37,316 nucleotides of DNA from positions 1 through 37,316 of the forward strand of contig NZ_JAIXPP010000027.1 in NCBI RefSeq assembly GCF_027486195.1, read 5' to 3'. The DNA is from Novosphingobium sp. (GTDB taxonomy: Bacteria > Pseudomonadota > Alphaproteobacteria > Sphingomonadales > Sphingomonadaceae). A program made the position numbers and the translations under genes. Below the pieces are notes generated by a model. That model was given only the letters and a program-made list of their open reading frames with translations, had not been told where the DNA came from and did not search any database. Position 1 is the stretch's first letter. Every line of letters starts with the position of its first letter. Shown piece by piece: positions 1 to 9,013 of the stretch.

Positions 1-102
1 ACCGTCAGCGGGTTGTGGGACCTGATCGGCAGGCTCGTCGACATCTTCCAGCCAGACGAATGCGCCAACTACTTCAAATCATGCGGCTATGAACCGGAAT
101 GA
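1..102 (+). CDS. IS630-family transposase, C-terminal end (cut by window edge)
   Basis: The frame is open from the first base and reads 33 residues to a TGA at 100-102. It contains LWDLIGRLVDIF followed by DECANYFKSCGY, the typical ending of IS630-family (DDE, Tc1/mariner-like) transposases. The catalytic core lies outside the window, so activity cannot be judged. The stop codon overlaps the ATG of the next gene (ATGA at 99-102). The bases after the stop, GGAAACCGCTCTA, look like an inner-to-outer IS630 right end finishing in TA, the family's target dinucleotide; this is inferred because the left end is not visible. Confidence 0.8.
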   Translation, partial: TVSGLWDLIGRLVDIFQPDECANYFKSCGYEPE

Positions 103-1022
103 ACGGAAACCGCTCTAATAGCCGGGATATTGCTCGCCGCCTTCCGTTTCGGGGGCTGATCGACGGGCTGGCCCGAAGTTATGGGGATCCTGTTTCAATA
201 CTGCCGCGACAGCGGATCGTGGTGTCGCGGGGGCGGGAATTTTTGATCATGCCCGTCGCGGACGAAAGTCACGCGGGTGCGAAGTTGATAACGATTGTCC
301 CTGAAAATTCATACGACGGCGAACCGGTCATTCAAGGCCTCTACGCACTGTTCGACCTGAGCAACGGCACGCCAATAGCGATCATGGATGCGGCCGAGCT
401 GACGTCCCGTCGCACCGCAGCCATTTCCGCACTCGCAGCTGACCGGCTTGCGGCACCTGCGGCCCGCAGATTACTCCTCATAGGGTCGGGTAACCTGGTC
501 GCCTACTATGCCGAGGCGATGATGACGGTACGTCGGTTCGATAGCATCGAACTTTGGGCAAGGTACCGAGTCAAGGCCGACGCAGCGATCGGTCGTATTC
601 GCGGTCGCATCGAATATTCGGATGTTAGGGTCGCGGGTGACCTTGAAGAGGCAGCGCGGAACGCCGATGTCATTTGTTGTCTCACAAGCGCAACGGCACC
701 GCTCATCTTCGGAGATTGGCTGAAACCAGGAGCGCATCTCGATTGCGCTGGGGGTTATCGTCCGGACATGCGGGAAGCGGATGATAAAGCCTTTGCCCGC
801 GGCCGCATCTTCGTCGACGATTGCGCCGCGGTCTTGTCGGAAGCGGGCGACATCATCCATCCTATTGCAACCGGCGCAATCACTGCGGCGTCGATTTGCG
901 GTGACATCAGGGACCTCGCGCGCGGCGCAATTAGCCGAAGCGCGGAAGAAATTACGATATTCAAGTCCGTCGGTACGGCTGTCGCAGACCTGTATTCAGC
1001 AAGGATCGCATTGGAAGCCTAA
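99..1022 (+). CDS. Ornithine cyclodeaminase / mu-crystallin family protein
   Basis: Predicted 307-residue NAD(P)-dependent enzyme of the OCD/mu-crystallin family, whose members include ornithine and alanine dehydrogenases and ketimine (piperideine-2-carboxylate) reductases. Visible hallmarks are SRDIARRLPFRGLIDGL near the N-terminus, the PRQR segment, PIAIMDAAELTSRRTAA, and the Rossmann loop IGSGNLVAYYAEAM near residue 130, followed by an NADVICCLTSA strand and FKSVGTAVADL at the end. Length is normal. The ATG at 99 overlaps the transposase stop, so the first six or so codons appear to come from the IS630 end and the native start may have been lost. The substrate cannot be told; the neighbours suggest catabolism of an imine or amino acid, or detoxification of a reactive intermediate. 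Confidence 0.8.
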   Translation: MNGNRSNSRDIARRLPFRGLIDGLARSYGDPVSILPRQRIVVSRGREFLIMPVADESHAGAKLITIVPENSYDGEPVIQGLYALFDLSNGTPIAIMDAAELTSRRTAAISALAADRLAAPAARRLLLIGSGNLVAYYAEAMMTVRRFDSIELWARYRVKADAAIGRIRGRIEYSDVRVAGDLEEAARNADVICCLTSATAPLIFGDWLKPGAHLDCAGGYRPDMREADDKAFARGRIFVDDCAAVLSEAGDIIHPIATGAITAASICGDIRDLARGAISRSAEEITIFKSVGTAVADLYSARIALEA

Positions 1023-1187
1023 GTGGCGTACTGCGTATGCACTGATTCACGGCTGGAAGAACGCCATAACCTGATAGAGTGGCCTGTGTTGGAAGGAAAT
1101 CCGGCGGCCGCTCCATGCACATTTGGCGTCTGGTAAGCGGCCGTCCCACGCCTTGCCCGCAAGCATTGCATGAAACGGCCGGTGCAT

Positions 1188-2525
1188 TTACTGGTGGCTG
1201 TAGATCGCCCGTTCATGGGAAAAGGCCTTGAAGCCAAATTCGCCGTGGTAGCTTCCCAACCCACTCTGATTTACCCCTCCGAAGGGTAAGTTGTTTTCAA
1301 GATAGTGTGAGAAGAAGCCGTTTATGGTGACGCCGCCCGATGAGGTTCCCTGAAGGATCTTCTCGATGTTCGCTTGGTTCCCGCTGAAGATGTAAAGCGC
1401 CAGCGGCTTGTCGCGATCAGAGATATGGCGAATGACATCGTCCAGATTATCATAGGTCACAACCGGCAGAACCGGCGCAAATATCTCGTCCTGGAGAATC
1501 GTCATATCGGGCCTGACGCCAACGAGCATCGTCGGATAGATTGTGAAATCGGTTGCGTCCAGGCTTCCGCCATACGCGATAGTCGCGCCCTTTGCGGTCG
1601 CATCATCGACCAGAGATTTTACACGATCAAAGTTTTGCTTGTTGACGATCTGCGCGATGTTTTCCTTGGGGATTTGCTTGCTCTCGGTGTCGGTCCTGGA
1701 GGCGACGGCTTCCCCGAACTTTTCAATGAGAAGTCCGATCTTCTCTGTTGGCACGAAGACATAATCGGGACAGATGCAAGCTTGACCAGCGTTCAACTGC
1801 TTGGCGGCAGCAAGATGCTGGGCGACCAATTCGATATTGGCGTCGGCATCGACAATAACTGGCGACTTGCCTCCGAGTTCCAAAGTGACGCTCGAAAGAT
1901 GCCGAGCGGCCGCAGCCATCACGAGTCGGCCGACGCGCGTGCTGCCTGTGAAGAAGATATGGTTGAATGGCAAATCGAGGAGCGCCGTTGCGACGGACAC
2001 ATCTCCTTCGAAGAGGGCGACCTCATTCTCTTCGAATGTGTCCCGAATGATCTCGCCGGCAACTTTGGCAGTCGCCGGACAGAGATCGGTGAGCTTCACG
2101 ACACAGCAGTTGCCAGCAGCAATTGCGGCTGCCAGAGGCCCGAAGGTTAGGCCCAGCGGGAAGTTCCAAGGCCCCAGAATCAGGCAAACTCCGCGGGCTT
2201 CCATCACGATTTGAGCGCGGTCTGCAGGATTCAGCGAAGGCGCAACATCGGTCGGCTCCATCCAGCGCTCAAGATTGTCGATATTACGCTGAATGTTCGC
2301 GATCAGGTTCTGGACTTCCACATGCTGTACTTCGGCCTCGGGCTTACGCGTGTCTCGTCTCACCGCGTCGACGATGTCTTGGGCGCGCGCGATGACGGCG
2401 GTCTTTAATCGCTCGAGCTTTTCGCGGCGCAGGGCAGCGGACGTACTCTTGATGTTCCATTGGTTCGCTCGCTGCAAATCGAAAACACGCTGCAATTCTG
2501 AAGCAGTAACTTGGATCTCGGACAT
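1188..2525 (-). CDS. Aldehyde dehydrogenase, class-3 / coniferyl-aldehyde type
   Basis: 445-residue NAD(P)-dependent aldehyde dehydrogenase oxidising an aldehyde to a carboxylic acid. It shows the PWNFPLGLTFGPL motif, the FFTGSTRVGR cofactor loop, the general base Glu in LELGGKSP, the catalytic Cys in NAGQACICPDY, the EIFAPVLPV motif and a late NLPFGGVNQSGLGSYHG. The short form without a long N-terminal extension resembles the ALDH3/coniferyl aldehyde group. The start at 2525 (MSEIQV) is preferred over the upstream in-frame ATG because AAGGGAGA stands 7 bases before it. It is divergent from the TonB receptor across about 550 bp. The likely role is one oxidation step for the compound imported by the neighbouring genes; the substrate is not evident. 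Confidence 0.9.
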   Translation of the reverse strand: MSEIQVTASELQRVFDLQRANQWNIKSTSAALRREKLERLKTAVIARAQDIVDAVRRDTRKPEAEVQHVEVQNLIANIQRNIDNLERWMEPTDVAPSLNPADRAQIVMEARGVCLILGPWNFPLGLTFGPLAAAIAAGNCCVVKLTDLCPATAKVAGEIIRDTFEENEVALFEGDVSVATALLDLPFNHIFFTGSTRVGRLVMAAAARHLSSVTLELGGKSPVIVDADANIELVAQHLAAAKQLNAGQACICPDYVFVPTEKIGLLIEKFGEAVASRTDTESKQIPKENIAQIVNKQNFDRVKSLVDDATAKGATIAYGGSLDATDFTIYPTMLVGVRPDMTILQDEIFAPVLPVVTYDNLDDVIRHISDRDKPLALYIFSGNQANIEKILQGTSSGGVTINGFFSHYLENNLPFGGVNQSGLGSYHGEFGFKAFSHERAIYSHQ

Positions 2526-3075
2526 ATAAGTCTCCCTTCGAACTCTGTGAATCGGGGCAGGCACGCCAAACCGGCGCGATTGTCTGGAAATCCCCGTCAG
2601 TGAAAATCTGAGCTGCGATTCTCGGTTGGAGTGATTCTCTCGGGCGGCTTTTTGACCGAACGAACTTGTGCAGAAGCGCTTCCCTGATCACATCCCATTC
2701 CAAAAATAGCTTCATATCAGATGTTTATGCGGACCCCTCAATCGATTCCGCACGGGAATCCTACCTCCTTTCTGAAGCTAATTATTAGACTAGAAATCTG
2801 AGGAAAACATCATATATTGTGCAGATATCCGCAAAACAGCGGGCTTCGGGAGGCGACGCTGCAATTCAATCGAAGCCAGTATGAGAGAGGCAGGGGGGCT
2901 GTCTGCTTGGCAGCCGCCGCGGCGGTCGCCGAGCGAGTTCGCGCGAAGAATGGGGGCCAAAGCCTGGCTAGCAGTTCGATGCGGGCCGCAGACCTGCACC
3001 GGCGCCCGCGCCGAACAAATCACTAAGAACTGTTGACCAAGAAGGCGCCAAAACGCGCATATGGGGAGAGAGGGA
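2526..3075. promoter_or_regulatory. Divergent intergenic region, ALDH / TonB receptor
   Basis: About 550 bases without a convincing gene. Short frames are open on both strands but have no family resemblance. The region must hold the promoters of the leftward aldehyde dehydrogenase and the rightward receptor. An A+T-richer stretch around 2775-2825 is the likeliest promoter zone; no operator was identified with confidence. The last bases (3064-3075, GGGGAGAGAGGGA-like) form a strong Shine-Dalgarno for the receptor. Confidence 0.4.
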
Positions 3076-5301
3076 ATGCAAAAGAATCAAGTTTCGCACC
3101 AGCGCGTTCGCGCAACGCGTGCATGTCTTGCTGCAACGACAGCCATTGCCAGCCTATGGGGCGGCATCGCCTCGGCACAGGCGCAAGAAGCGCAGCCCGG
3201 TGAAATTGTTGTGACAGCAACCAAGCGAGAAACGACCCTCCAGGACGTGCCGGCGGCCTTGGCCGCGGTAGGTGGGGAGCGCCTGGAAACTGAGCGAGTT
3301 CTGAATATCGAGCAGTTGCGCTCGATACCTTCCTTTTCGGCCGGCACGGCATTCGGGCGAGATCAGAATCAATATTTCGTGCGCGGGGTGACCACTTACA
3401 ACGGAAACGAAGGCACTTCGTCGGCGGTTGCCATCTACCAGAATGAGGTGTTCACGGATTCGCCTTCATTCGGATCCGAACCGTTCTTCGATGTGGAGCG
3501 CGTCGAGGTCCTGTTCGGCCCTCAAGGAACGCTTTGGGGGCAGAATTCAACAGGCGGCGCCGTTAACGTGATTACGAAGAAGCCGACGAAAGACTTCGAG
3601 GGCGCTGCGAGCATCACTTATGGTGCATTCAATGAATTCGATATCGACGGCGCGATCAGTGGCCCGTTAGTCGATGACAAGCTTTCGGCCCGCCTTTCGT
3701 TCGTTCACCAGTCGCGTGATGGCTGGATCACGAATAGTTTCAACAACAAGAAAATCGCGGGATACTCGGACAGCGCAGTTCGCGCGCAGCTCCTCTGGAC
3801 TCCCAGCGACACTTTCGACTTGCTGCTGCGCTTCCGCGCACGCGAACTTTCCGGCGACGGAGCAACTCCCTATTTCGGCACAGGCCTCCTGCCCGGCAAT
3901 ACCAATATCTACGGCTACCAATATTCGGATTCCTACGACACGCTATCGATCAATGTCACGGATCCCGTCAACGACCTTAACTCTCACGGCGCGTCGCTTG
4001 AGGCCAATCTCGATTTGGGTTTTGCTGGACTGAAGCTTATCGCCTCACACGACAAGTCGGATGGTGAATCACGCTTCGACGACGATGCAACGCCACTGGA
4101 CATTGAAACTTTTCACAATAAAAAATCTGCCGAGCAACAGAATCTAGAGCTGCGGTTGACATCGCCTAAAAGCGATCATTTTAGTTGGATCGTAGGCGCG
4201 ACCTATTTTAATGGTCGTTCGACGCTCGATCAACAATTCTATACCCTTGCGCAGGATCCGCTGATCGGTTCGGGCCTCTACGGCTATGGCATCCGCTTCA
4301 ATCAATCGAAGCGCAACTACGGCATCTACGGATCCGTCACGTTTCATCTGACAGACGACCTGTCCGTGATCGCTGGCGGTCGTTATACGTCCGAGAAGAT
4401 TTCCGGAAACATCGACAATGTCATGTATCTGATCAATCTTGCGTCGCCCGAGGACGTAGACAGCAGCCAGGATCCGCTAATCCCGCTCGCAACCTTGAGC
4501 CAGAGGATTTCGTCGAAGGAACCGACTGGCGACATCACGCTCCAATATAAGCCAAGCAGCGAACTGAACTTCTACGCTAAGGTCGCACGGGGCTACCGGG
4601 GCGGCGGGTTCAATCAGGGCGCTTTTTCTCAGGATGCGGCCGTTTCAGTGCGCCCGGAATATGTGTGGTCCTACGAGGTCGGCGCAAAAACCGTCTGGCT
4701 GGACAGTAAACTCGCCATCGATTTGTCCATATTCCGATCCGATTTCTCTGACTTGCAGAGCCAATCCTATACTAACAATGTTCTGACACTGTTTAATGCG
4801 GGTAAGGCAAATTACACCGGCGGGGAAATCAACATCAATTATCGGCCTTCACGCGACTTCAATGTTCGGCTGGGGTACTCGTTCGTACAGCGTCACGTAT
4901 ATGGGTATCAAGGTGTCGGTCCAGACGGCCTTGTTTACGACGTGGATTACGATCGTCCTTACAGTCAGGCCAATATCGGGGTCATGAAGGCTTTTGATTT
5001 CGGTGGCGACCATCGTCTAGTGTTCAACACGAGTTGGACCTATTTTGGCCGGCGGTATTTGCGCGACATCATTCCGACCGATCCTATATGGAAGTTTCTC
5101 CAGCAAGATCCTCGCTGGAAGGGAGACGCCTCGGTTAGCTATGAGTTCGGCAATGGTCGCTGGGCCCTGACCGGCTGGGTCAAGAACATTACGGATCAAA
5201 AATCCTATTCCAGCCCTGCGCCTCAGCCCTACTACGGCCTGTCTGTGATCACGCACGGTGATCCGCGAACCTACGGCGCCACGCTAAACTTCGAATTCTG
5301 A
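3076..5301 (+). CDS. TonB-dependent outer-membrane receptor
   Basis: 741-residue TonB-dependent receptor. The N-terminus is a signal peptide ending near GGIASAQAQEA, followed by the TonB-box/plug start GEIVVTATKRETTLQDVP and the plug motifs YFVRGV, VERVEVLFGPQGTLWGQN and TGGAVNVITKKP. The rest is a 22-strand-type barrel ending in GDPRTYGATLNFEF with a C-terminal Phe. The start at 3076 is chosen over the in-frame ATG at 3061 because the intervening GGGGAGAGAGGGA is an ideal ribosome binding site. In sphingomonads such receptors import aromatics, sugars or siderophores. No iron-related gene is adjacent and catabolic enzymes follow, so substrate uptake for catabolism is inferred. Confidence 0.93.
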   Translation: MQKNQVSHQRVRATRACLAATTAIASLWGGIASAQAQEAQPGEIVVTATKRETTLQDVPAALAAVGGERLETERVLNIEQLRSIPSFSAGTAFGRDQNQYFVRGVTTYNGNEGTSSAVAIYQNEVFTDSPSFGSEPFFDVERVEVLFGPQGTLWGQNSTGGAVNVITKKPTKDFEGAASITYGAFNEFDIDGAISGPLVDDKLSARLSFVHQSRDGWITNSFNNKKIAGYSDSAVRAQLLWTPSDTFDLLLRFRARELSGDGATPYFGTGLLPGNTNIYGYQYSDSYDTLSINVTDPVNDLNSHGASLEANLDLGFAGLKLIASHDKSDGESRFDDDATPLDIETFHNKKSAEQQNLELRLTSPKSDHFSWIVGATYFNGRSTLDQQFYTLAQDPLIGSGLYGYGIRFNQSKRNYGIYGSVTFHLTDDLSVIAGGRYTSEKISGNIDNVMYLINLASPEDVDSSQDPLIPLATLSQRISSKEPTGDITLQYKPSSELNFYAKVARGYRGGGFNQGAFSQDAAVSVRPEYVWSYEVGAKTVWLDSKLAIDLSIFRSDFSDLQSQSYTNNVLTLFNAGKANYTGGEININYRPSRDFNVRLGYSFVQRHVYGYQGVGPDGLVYDVDYDRPYSQANIGVMKAFDFGGDHRLVFNTSWTYFGRRYLRDIIPTDPIWKFLQQDPRWKGDASVSYEFGNGRWALTGWVKNITDQKSYSSPAPQPYYGLSVITHGDPRTYGATLNFEF

Positions 5302-5307
5302 CTGGCG

Positions 5308-5337
5308 GCGGCCGGCAGAGGATGATCTGCCGGCCGC
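5308..5337. terminator. Strong hairpin after the TonB receptor
   Basis: Perfect 12-bp inverted repeat: GCGGCCGGCAGA at 5308-5319, a 6-base loop, and TCTGCCGGCCGC at 5326-5337. It starts 7 bases after the receptor stop and lies before the DJ-1 gene. Only a weak T-rich tail follows (TCTACAAC), so it may act as a leaky terminator or an RNA-stabilising structure that sets different expression of receptor and downstream genes. Confidence 0.65.
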
Positions 5338-5372
5338 TCTACAACCTCAGCAAATCATCAAGGGATAGGAAA

Positions 5373-6059
5373 ATGACGGGCAAGATTCTCGCAGTGGTTG
5401 CGTCCCAACCAACTTTGCCATCCGGCAAAGCAACTGGCTACACGCTGGAGGAGCTTGCCGCACCTTATGCAAAATTCCTTCGCGCGGGCCTGAAGGTCGA
5501 CATCGCTTCGCCTGCCGGGGGACCAGTGACGCACGATCCGGCCTATGCAAGCGGCCCTTTTCTCACCGACGACGGCCGCGCCCTCCTGGAAAGCCCCGAA
5601 GTGCGAGCGCAACTTGCGAACACGATTCCGCTCAAGGATATCGATCCCTCGGCTTATGGTGGCATCTATCTCGTGGGCGGGGCGGCCGCCGCTGCCGATT
5701 TCGACAACAATGCCGATCTCAATCGGATCCTTCACGCCATGCTCGCCGCCGGAGCCGGGGTTGCAGCTGTTTGCCATGGCGTTGTGGGCCTCACGACATT
5801 GCGTTCAGCGAATGGAGATTTGGTCGCAGCCGGTCATCCGATGACGGGGTTCAGCCTCGACGAGGAGGTCGCGGCCAATCTTGTCGAGGAAGTCGCGGTC
5901 GTGCCCGAGGGCAGAATCCGCGCCGTCGGCGCGCTGTACGAAAAGGCGCCTCACCTTTGGGGCGAATACGTCGTCGAAGGGCCTGTATTTATTACCGGAC
6001 AGAACCCCGCGTCGTCAGGCGGAGTGGCGGACGCGCTCATTCGCCGGGTCGTAAAATGA
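5373..6059 (+). CDS. DJ-1/PfpI (Hsp31-like) family protein
   Basis: 228-residue protein of the DJ-1/PfpI class I glutamine-amidotransferase-like superfamily. It has the nucleophile elbow AAVCHGVVGL with the conserved Cys, the strand YGGIYLVGG, and the late motifs MTGFSLDEE and VFITGQNPASS seen in Hsp31/glyoxalase-III-like members. The usual GGHG loop before the Cys reads GGAAAAADF, lacking the His found in many relatives. Start at 5373 is chosen because AGGGATAGGA precedes that ATG. Members act as glyoxalases, deglycases, chaperones or isonitrile hydratases; which applies is not clear. It overlaps the next gene by ATGA and so shares its operon. Confidence 0.82.
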   Translation: MTGKILAVVASQPTLPSGKATGYTLEELAAPYAKFLRAGLKVDIASPAGGPVTHDPAYASGPFLTDDGRALLESPEVRAQLANTIPLKDIDPSAYGGIYLVGGAAAAADFDNNADLNRILHAMLAAGAGVAAVCHGVVGLTTLRSANGDLVAAGHPMTGFSLDEEVAANLVEEVAVVPEGRIRAVGALYEKAPHLWGEYVVEGPVFITGQNPASSGGVADALIRRVVK

Positions 6060-7510
6060 TTAAAGCCACCCAATGTGACAAAGCCATCAAGATAGGGCCA
6101 TCTCATCGCTTGTTCTTCGCAGCAGGTGGCGCGCCGTCAGCGATCGTTGTCACGCTCACATCCGGTTTCATCCTCCTGTTTTACAGCAATGCCTTGGGGG
6201 CGCCGTCGGCCTTGGTCGGGGCAACTCTCGCGCTGGCACTGCTTTTTGATGCGATCTGGGATCCGTTTGTCGGTTATGTCTCTGACAATACAAAGACGCG
6301 GTTGGGGCGACGACACCCCTTCCTCTACGCTGCTATAATTCCGGTCACTTTCCTAGGCTGGGCTGTTTGGAATCCACCGTCGAGCCTCTCATCGACCGGG
6401 CTAATTCTGTATCTCCTTGCAACAATAATACCGTTGCGACTGACACTCGCGCTCTTTGACGTCCCTAGCACGGCTCTGACGGCGGAATTGACCAGCGACT
6501 ATGATGAGCGAACCAAGCTTTCGACATATCGGACCTGCGTCAGCTGGCTATTCATCACTGTCTTTTCAGCCTTACTCTATGGCTACTGGCTTAGGTCCAG
6601 CCCTGAATATCCCGATGGCCTGCTTAATCCTGCTGGATACGGCGACATGGGTCTGGCTGCGGCAACAGCGGTTTGCGCGACGATGTTGGTTTGTGCCGTT
6701 GGGCTTCATCGCCTGATTCCTCAACTACCCAAACCGTCCCAGGATGTGGGACTGAGCTTTTCGGACCTCTTGTCGAGCGTCTTCGGCACGTTTCGCGAAC
6801 CAATACTGGTTCCGCTCCTGGTCGCCAGCGCTACAATCTCTACTGGATTTTCAATTTACGCGGCGCTCTTTCCTTATCAGTATGCCTATTTCTGGCAGCT
6901 CGATAGCCTTGAGCTTTCTTTGACGGCTTTGCCATGGGGTATCGGGTTGGTTGTTGCCGTTATCTTGGCTCCCAAGCTCACAAGAGTTGGCGAAAAGCGG
7001 AAGCTGGCCGGATTGGCGATATTTGGTCTTACCCTGAGCATTTCCATCCCGGTGCTTATGGGAAAATGCGGCCTGATGCCTGCTGATAGTCAGAGCCGCC
7101 TGCTGATCCTGAGCTTATTCCTCTTCTTCGACATGCTCACCTATCTTGTAGTGACCAGCTCAATTAGCTCGATGCTCGCAGACGCCGTGGAACACCGGGA
7201 ATTGCAGCGCGGACGTCGCGAAGAAGGCACGATCTTTGCGGCTCAGACACTCGTCCTCAAGCTTAGCTCGGCTCTCGGCGTTCTTATTGCGGGTGTCCTC
7301 CTGCAATTGATCGGGTTCAATGCGCACGGAACAAACTTTGATCCGCACGTGATCGATCGACTGGGCTCCGTTTGGATTGTCGGAAACGCGGGTTTCTACC
7401 TCTTGGCCGTCTTCTCCATCCGTTTCTACCGCCACACGCGGCAACAGCATGAAGCGAATGTCGAGAGGCTCAGAGTTTCATCAAGCGAGGCCACGGAAGT
7501 CCAGCTGTGA
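6056..7510 (+). CDS. MFS_2 (GPH/MelB-like) cation symporter
   Basis: 484-residue inner-membrane transporter with about 12 hydrophobic segments. The signature DAIWDPFVGYVSDNTKTR followed by GRRHPFLY is characteristic of the glycoside-pentoside-hexuronide:cation symporter (MelB) family, as is the later IFAAQTLVLKLSSALG segment. The open frame extends upstream, but the ATG at 6056 overlaps the DJ-1 stop (ATGA) and aligns with the family N-terminus. In sphingomonads MFS_2 carriers often sit beside TonB receptors, giving an outer plus inner membrane uptake pair for the same compound. This is inferred here from adjacency; the substrate is unknown. Confidence 0.87.
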   Translation: MIKATQCDKAIKIGPSHRLFFAAGGAPSAIVVTLTSGFILLFYSNALGAPSALVGATLALALLFDAIWDPFVGYVSDNTKTRLGRRHPFLYAAIIPVTFLGWAVWNPPSSLSSTGLILYLLATIIPLRLTLALFDVPSTALTAELTSDYDERTKLSTYRTCVSWLFITVFSALLYGYWLRSSPEYPDGLLNPAGYGDMGLAAATAVCATMLVCAVGLHRLIPQLPKPSQDVGLSFSDLLSSVFGTFREPILVPLLVASATISTGFSIYAALFPYQYAYFWQLDSLELSLTALPWGIGLVVAVILAPKLTRVGEKRKLAGLAIFGLTLSISIPVLMGKCGLMPADSQSRLLILSLFLFFDMLTYLVVTSSISSMLADAVEHRELQRGRREEGTIFAAQTLVLKLSSALGVLIAGVLLQLIGFNAHGTNFDPHVIDRLGSVWIVGNAGFYLLAVFSIRFYRHTRQQHEANVERLRVSSSEATEVQL

Positions 7511-7658
7511 TCTGACGAACAAACTTGTAACCGCTTTGCTCGATTTAGAGCACAGCGCGGAAAACCGGTTCTCTTAACGGAGCAGGGCGATCTGAAAGAC
7601 GCTTGCCTTCACTGTAGGCCGAGACGCACCCCAAACTCTAGACGAACTGGATCTTCGG

Positions 7659-8372
7659 ATGATCGATAAGAGGATGACTACGGCCCTTGAGGCTGTCGGT
7701 GCCGTTGCCGATGGCTCGACAATCCTAATTGGAGGTTTTGGTGAGGCGGGCAGTCCTACCGAGCTGATCCACGCGTTAATCGAGCAGGGTGCTCGCGACC
7801 TCGTGGTGGTCAACAACAACGCTGGCAATGGTCACATTGGCCTCGCTGCCTTGCTCAAGGCAGGCCAGGTCGCGAAGATGATCTGCTCCTATCCGCGCAG
7901 TTCGCACGCCTTCGTTTTTACGGAGCTCTACCGCGCTGGTAAGGTGGAACTCGAAGTGGTGCCACAGGGTACGCTCGCAGAGCGTATTCGCGCTGGCGGT
8001 GCCGGTATTCCCGCCTTCTTTACCCCTACCGCCGCAGCGTCTGAAATTAGCGAAGGCAAGGAAGTGCGGGAGTTTGGCGGCCAACTACACGTACTCGAAA
8101 CTGCCATCCGTGCCGACCTCGCCATCATCAAGGCTGAGAAGGCTGACCGCTGGGGAAATCTTGTCTATCGGAAGGCGGCGCGCAATTTTGGGCCGGTCAT
8201 GGCGACCGCTGCCGCACGAACAATTGCACAAGTCCGGAGCCTTGTCGCTTTAGGTACAATCAATCCGGAGTCCGTCGTCACACCGGGTATCTTTGTTGAT
8301 CGGATTGTGTTGGTGGAAAGCCCCATCAATGAGAGTGACTATCTCACTGAGCCCCCGGAGATTGCAGCATGA
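7659..8372 (+). CDS. pcaI: 3-oxoacid/3-oxoadipate CoA-transferase, alpha subunit
   Basis: 237-residue alpha subunit of a family I CoA-transferase, which moves CoA from succinyl-CoA to a 3-oxo acid. It has the glycine-rich IGGFGEAGSPTELI motif, NNNAGNGHIGLAALL, YRAGKVELEVVPQGTLAERI and DRWGNLVYRKAARNFGP, very close to PcaI of the beta-ketoadipate pathway. The start at 7659 has only a weak ribosome site; a second ATG at 7674 has AGAGG directly against it. It overlaps the beta subunit gene by ATGA. No other ring-cleavage or pca genes are in the window, so acetoacetate or another 3-oxo acid remains possible as substrate. Confidence 0.88.
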   Translation: MIDKRMTTALEAVGAVADGSTILIGGFGEAGSPTELIHALIEQGARDLVVVNNNAGNGHIGLAALLKAGQVAKMICSYPRSSHAFVFTELYRAGKVELEVVPQGTLAERIRAGGAGIPAFFTPTAAASEISEGKEVREFGGQLHVLETAIRADLAIIKAEKADRWGNLVYRKAARNFGPVMATAAARTIAQVRSLVALGTINPESVVTPGIFVDRIVLVESPINESDYLTEPPEIAA

Positions 8373-9013
8373 ACGGCTGGACTGTCGAACAAATCGCATC
8401 GAAAGCTGCTCGTGACATTCCTAACGGTGCCCACGTCAACCTCGGCATTGGCCAGCCTGAGCGGGTGGCCGATTTTTTGCCTAACGGACGTGAGATTGTT
8501 CTTCACAGCGAAAACGGAATTCTCGGAATGGGGCCGAAGCCGGTCTCCGGTGCAGAGGACGGTGAGCTCATCAATGCCGGCAAGAAGCCTGTAACCCTTC
8601 TGGATGGCGGCAGCTTCTTCCATCACGCCGACAGCTTCGCGATGATCCGCGGCCGTCATATCGACATCTGCATTATGGGAGCCTTCGAAGTCTCCATGGC
8701 CGGTGACCTTGCGAACTGGTCGACCGGCAAAGATGGTATTCCCGCAGTCGGAGGCGCGATGGACCTCGCGATAGGTGCCCGAAGCGTGCGCGTTATCACC
8801 AGCCACGTGACGCGGAAGGGCCAACACAAATTGCTGACGGCGCTTTCGCTTCCTGCAACTGCGGCAGCCATTGTCGATCGGATTTATACTGACCTCGCCG
8901 TTCTCGACCCCAAGGGTGACCATTTTCTTGTTATTGAGACCGCACCCGGCATCGGTAGTAAGCTGCTTGCGGAATTAACCGGTGCGCCTATTCGGTTTGA
9001 AGGCAGAGGTTAG
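8369..9013 (+). CDS. pcaJ: 3-oxoacid/3-oxoadipate CoA-transferase, beta subunit
   Basis: 214-residue beta subunit completing the CoA-transferase. VNLGIGQPERVADFL, the catalytic Glu in VLHSENGILGMGP, DLINAGKKPVTL-type residues (here ELINAGKKPVTLLDGG), FHHADSFAMIRGRHIDI and PAVGGAMDLAIGAR are all present, so the active-site carboxylate is intact. The ATG overlaps the alpha-subunit stop at 8369-8372, ensuring coupled translation for a hetero-oligomer. The product, an acyl-CoA such as 3-oxoadipyl-CoA, would need a thiolase, which is not in this window. Confidence 0.88.
   Translation: MNGWTVEQIASKAARDIPNGAHVNLGIGQPERVADFLPNGREIVLHSENGILGMGPKPVSGAEDGELINAGKKPVTLLDGGSFFHHADSFAMIRGRHIDICIMGAFEVSMAGDLANWSTGKDGIPAVGGAMDLAIGARSVRVITSHVTRKGQHKLLTALSLPATAAAIVDRIYTDLAVLDPKGDHFLVIETAPGIGSKLLAELTGAPIRFEGRG

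Noticed and set aside
7536..7580. TTTAGAGC followed by GGAAAACCGG as a second IS630-like end.
   Set aside because: The resemblance to the end seen at 103-117 is partial and no transposase remains or target duplication were found nearby.
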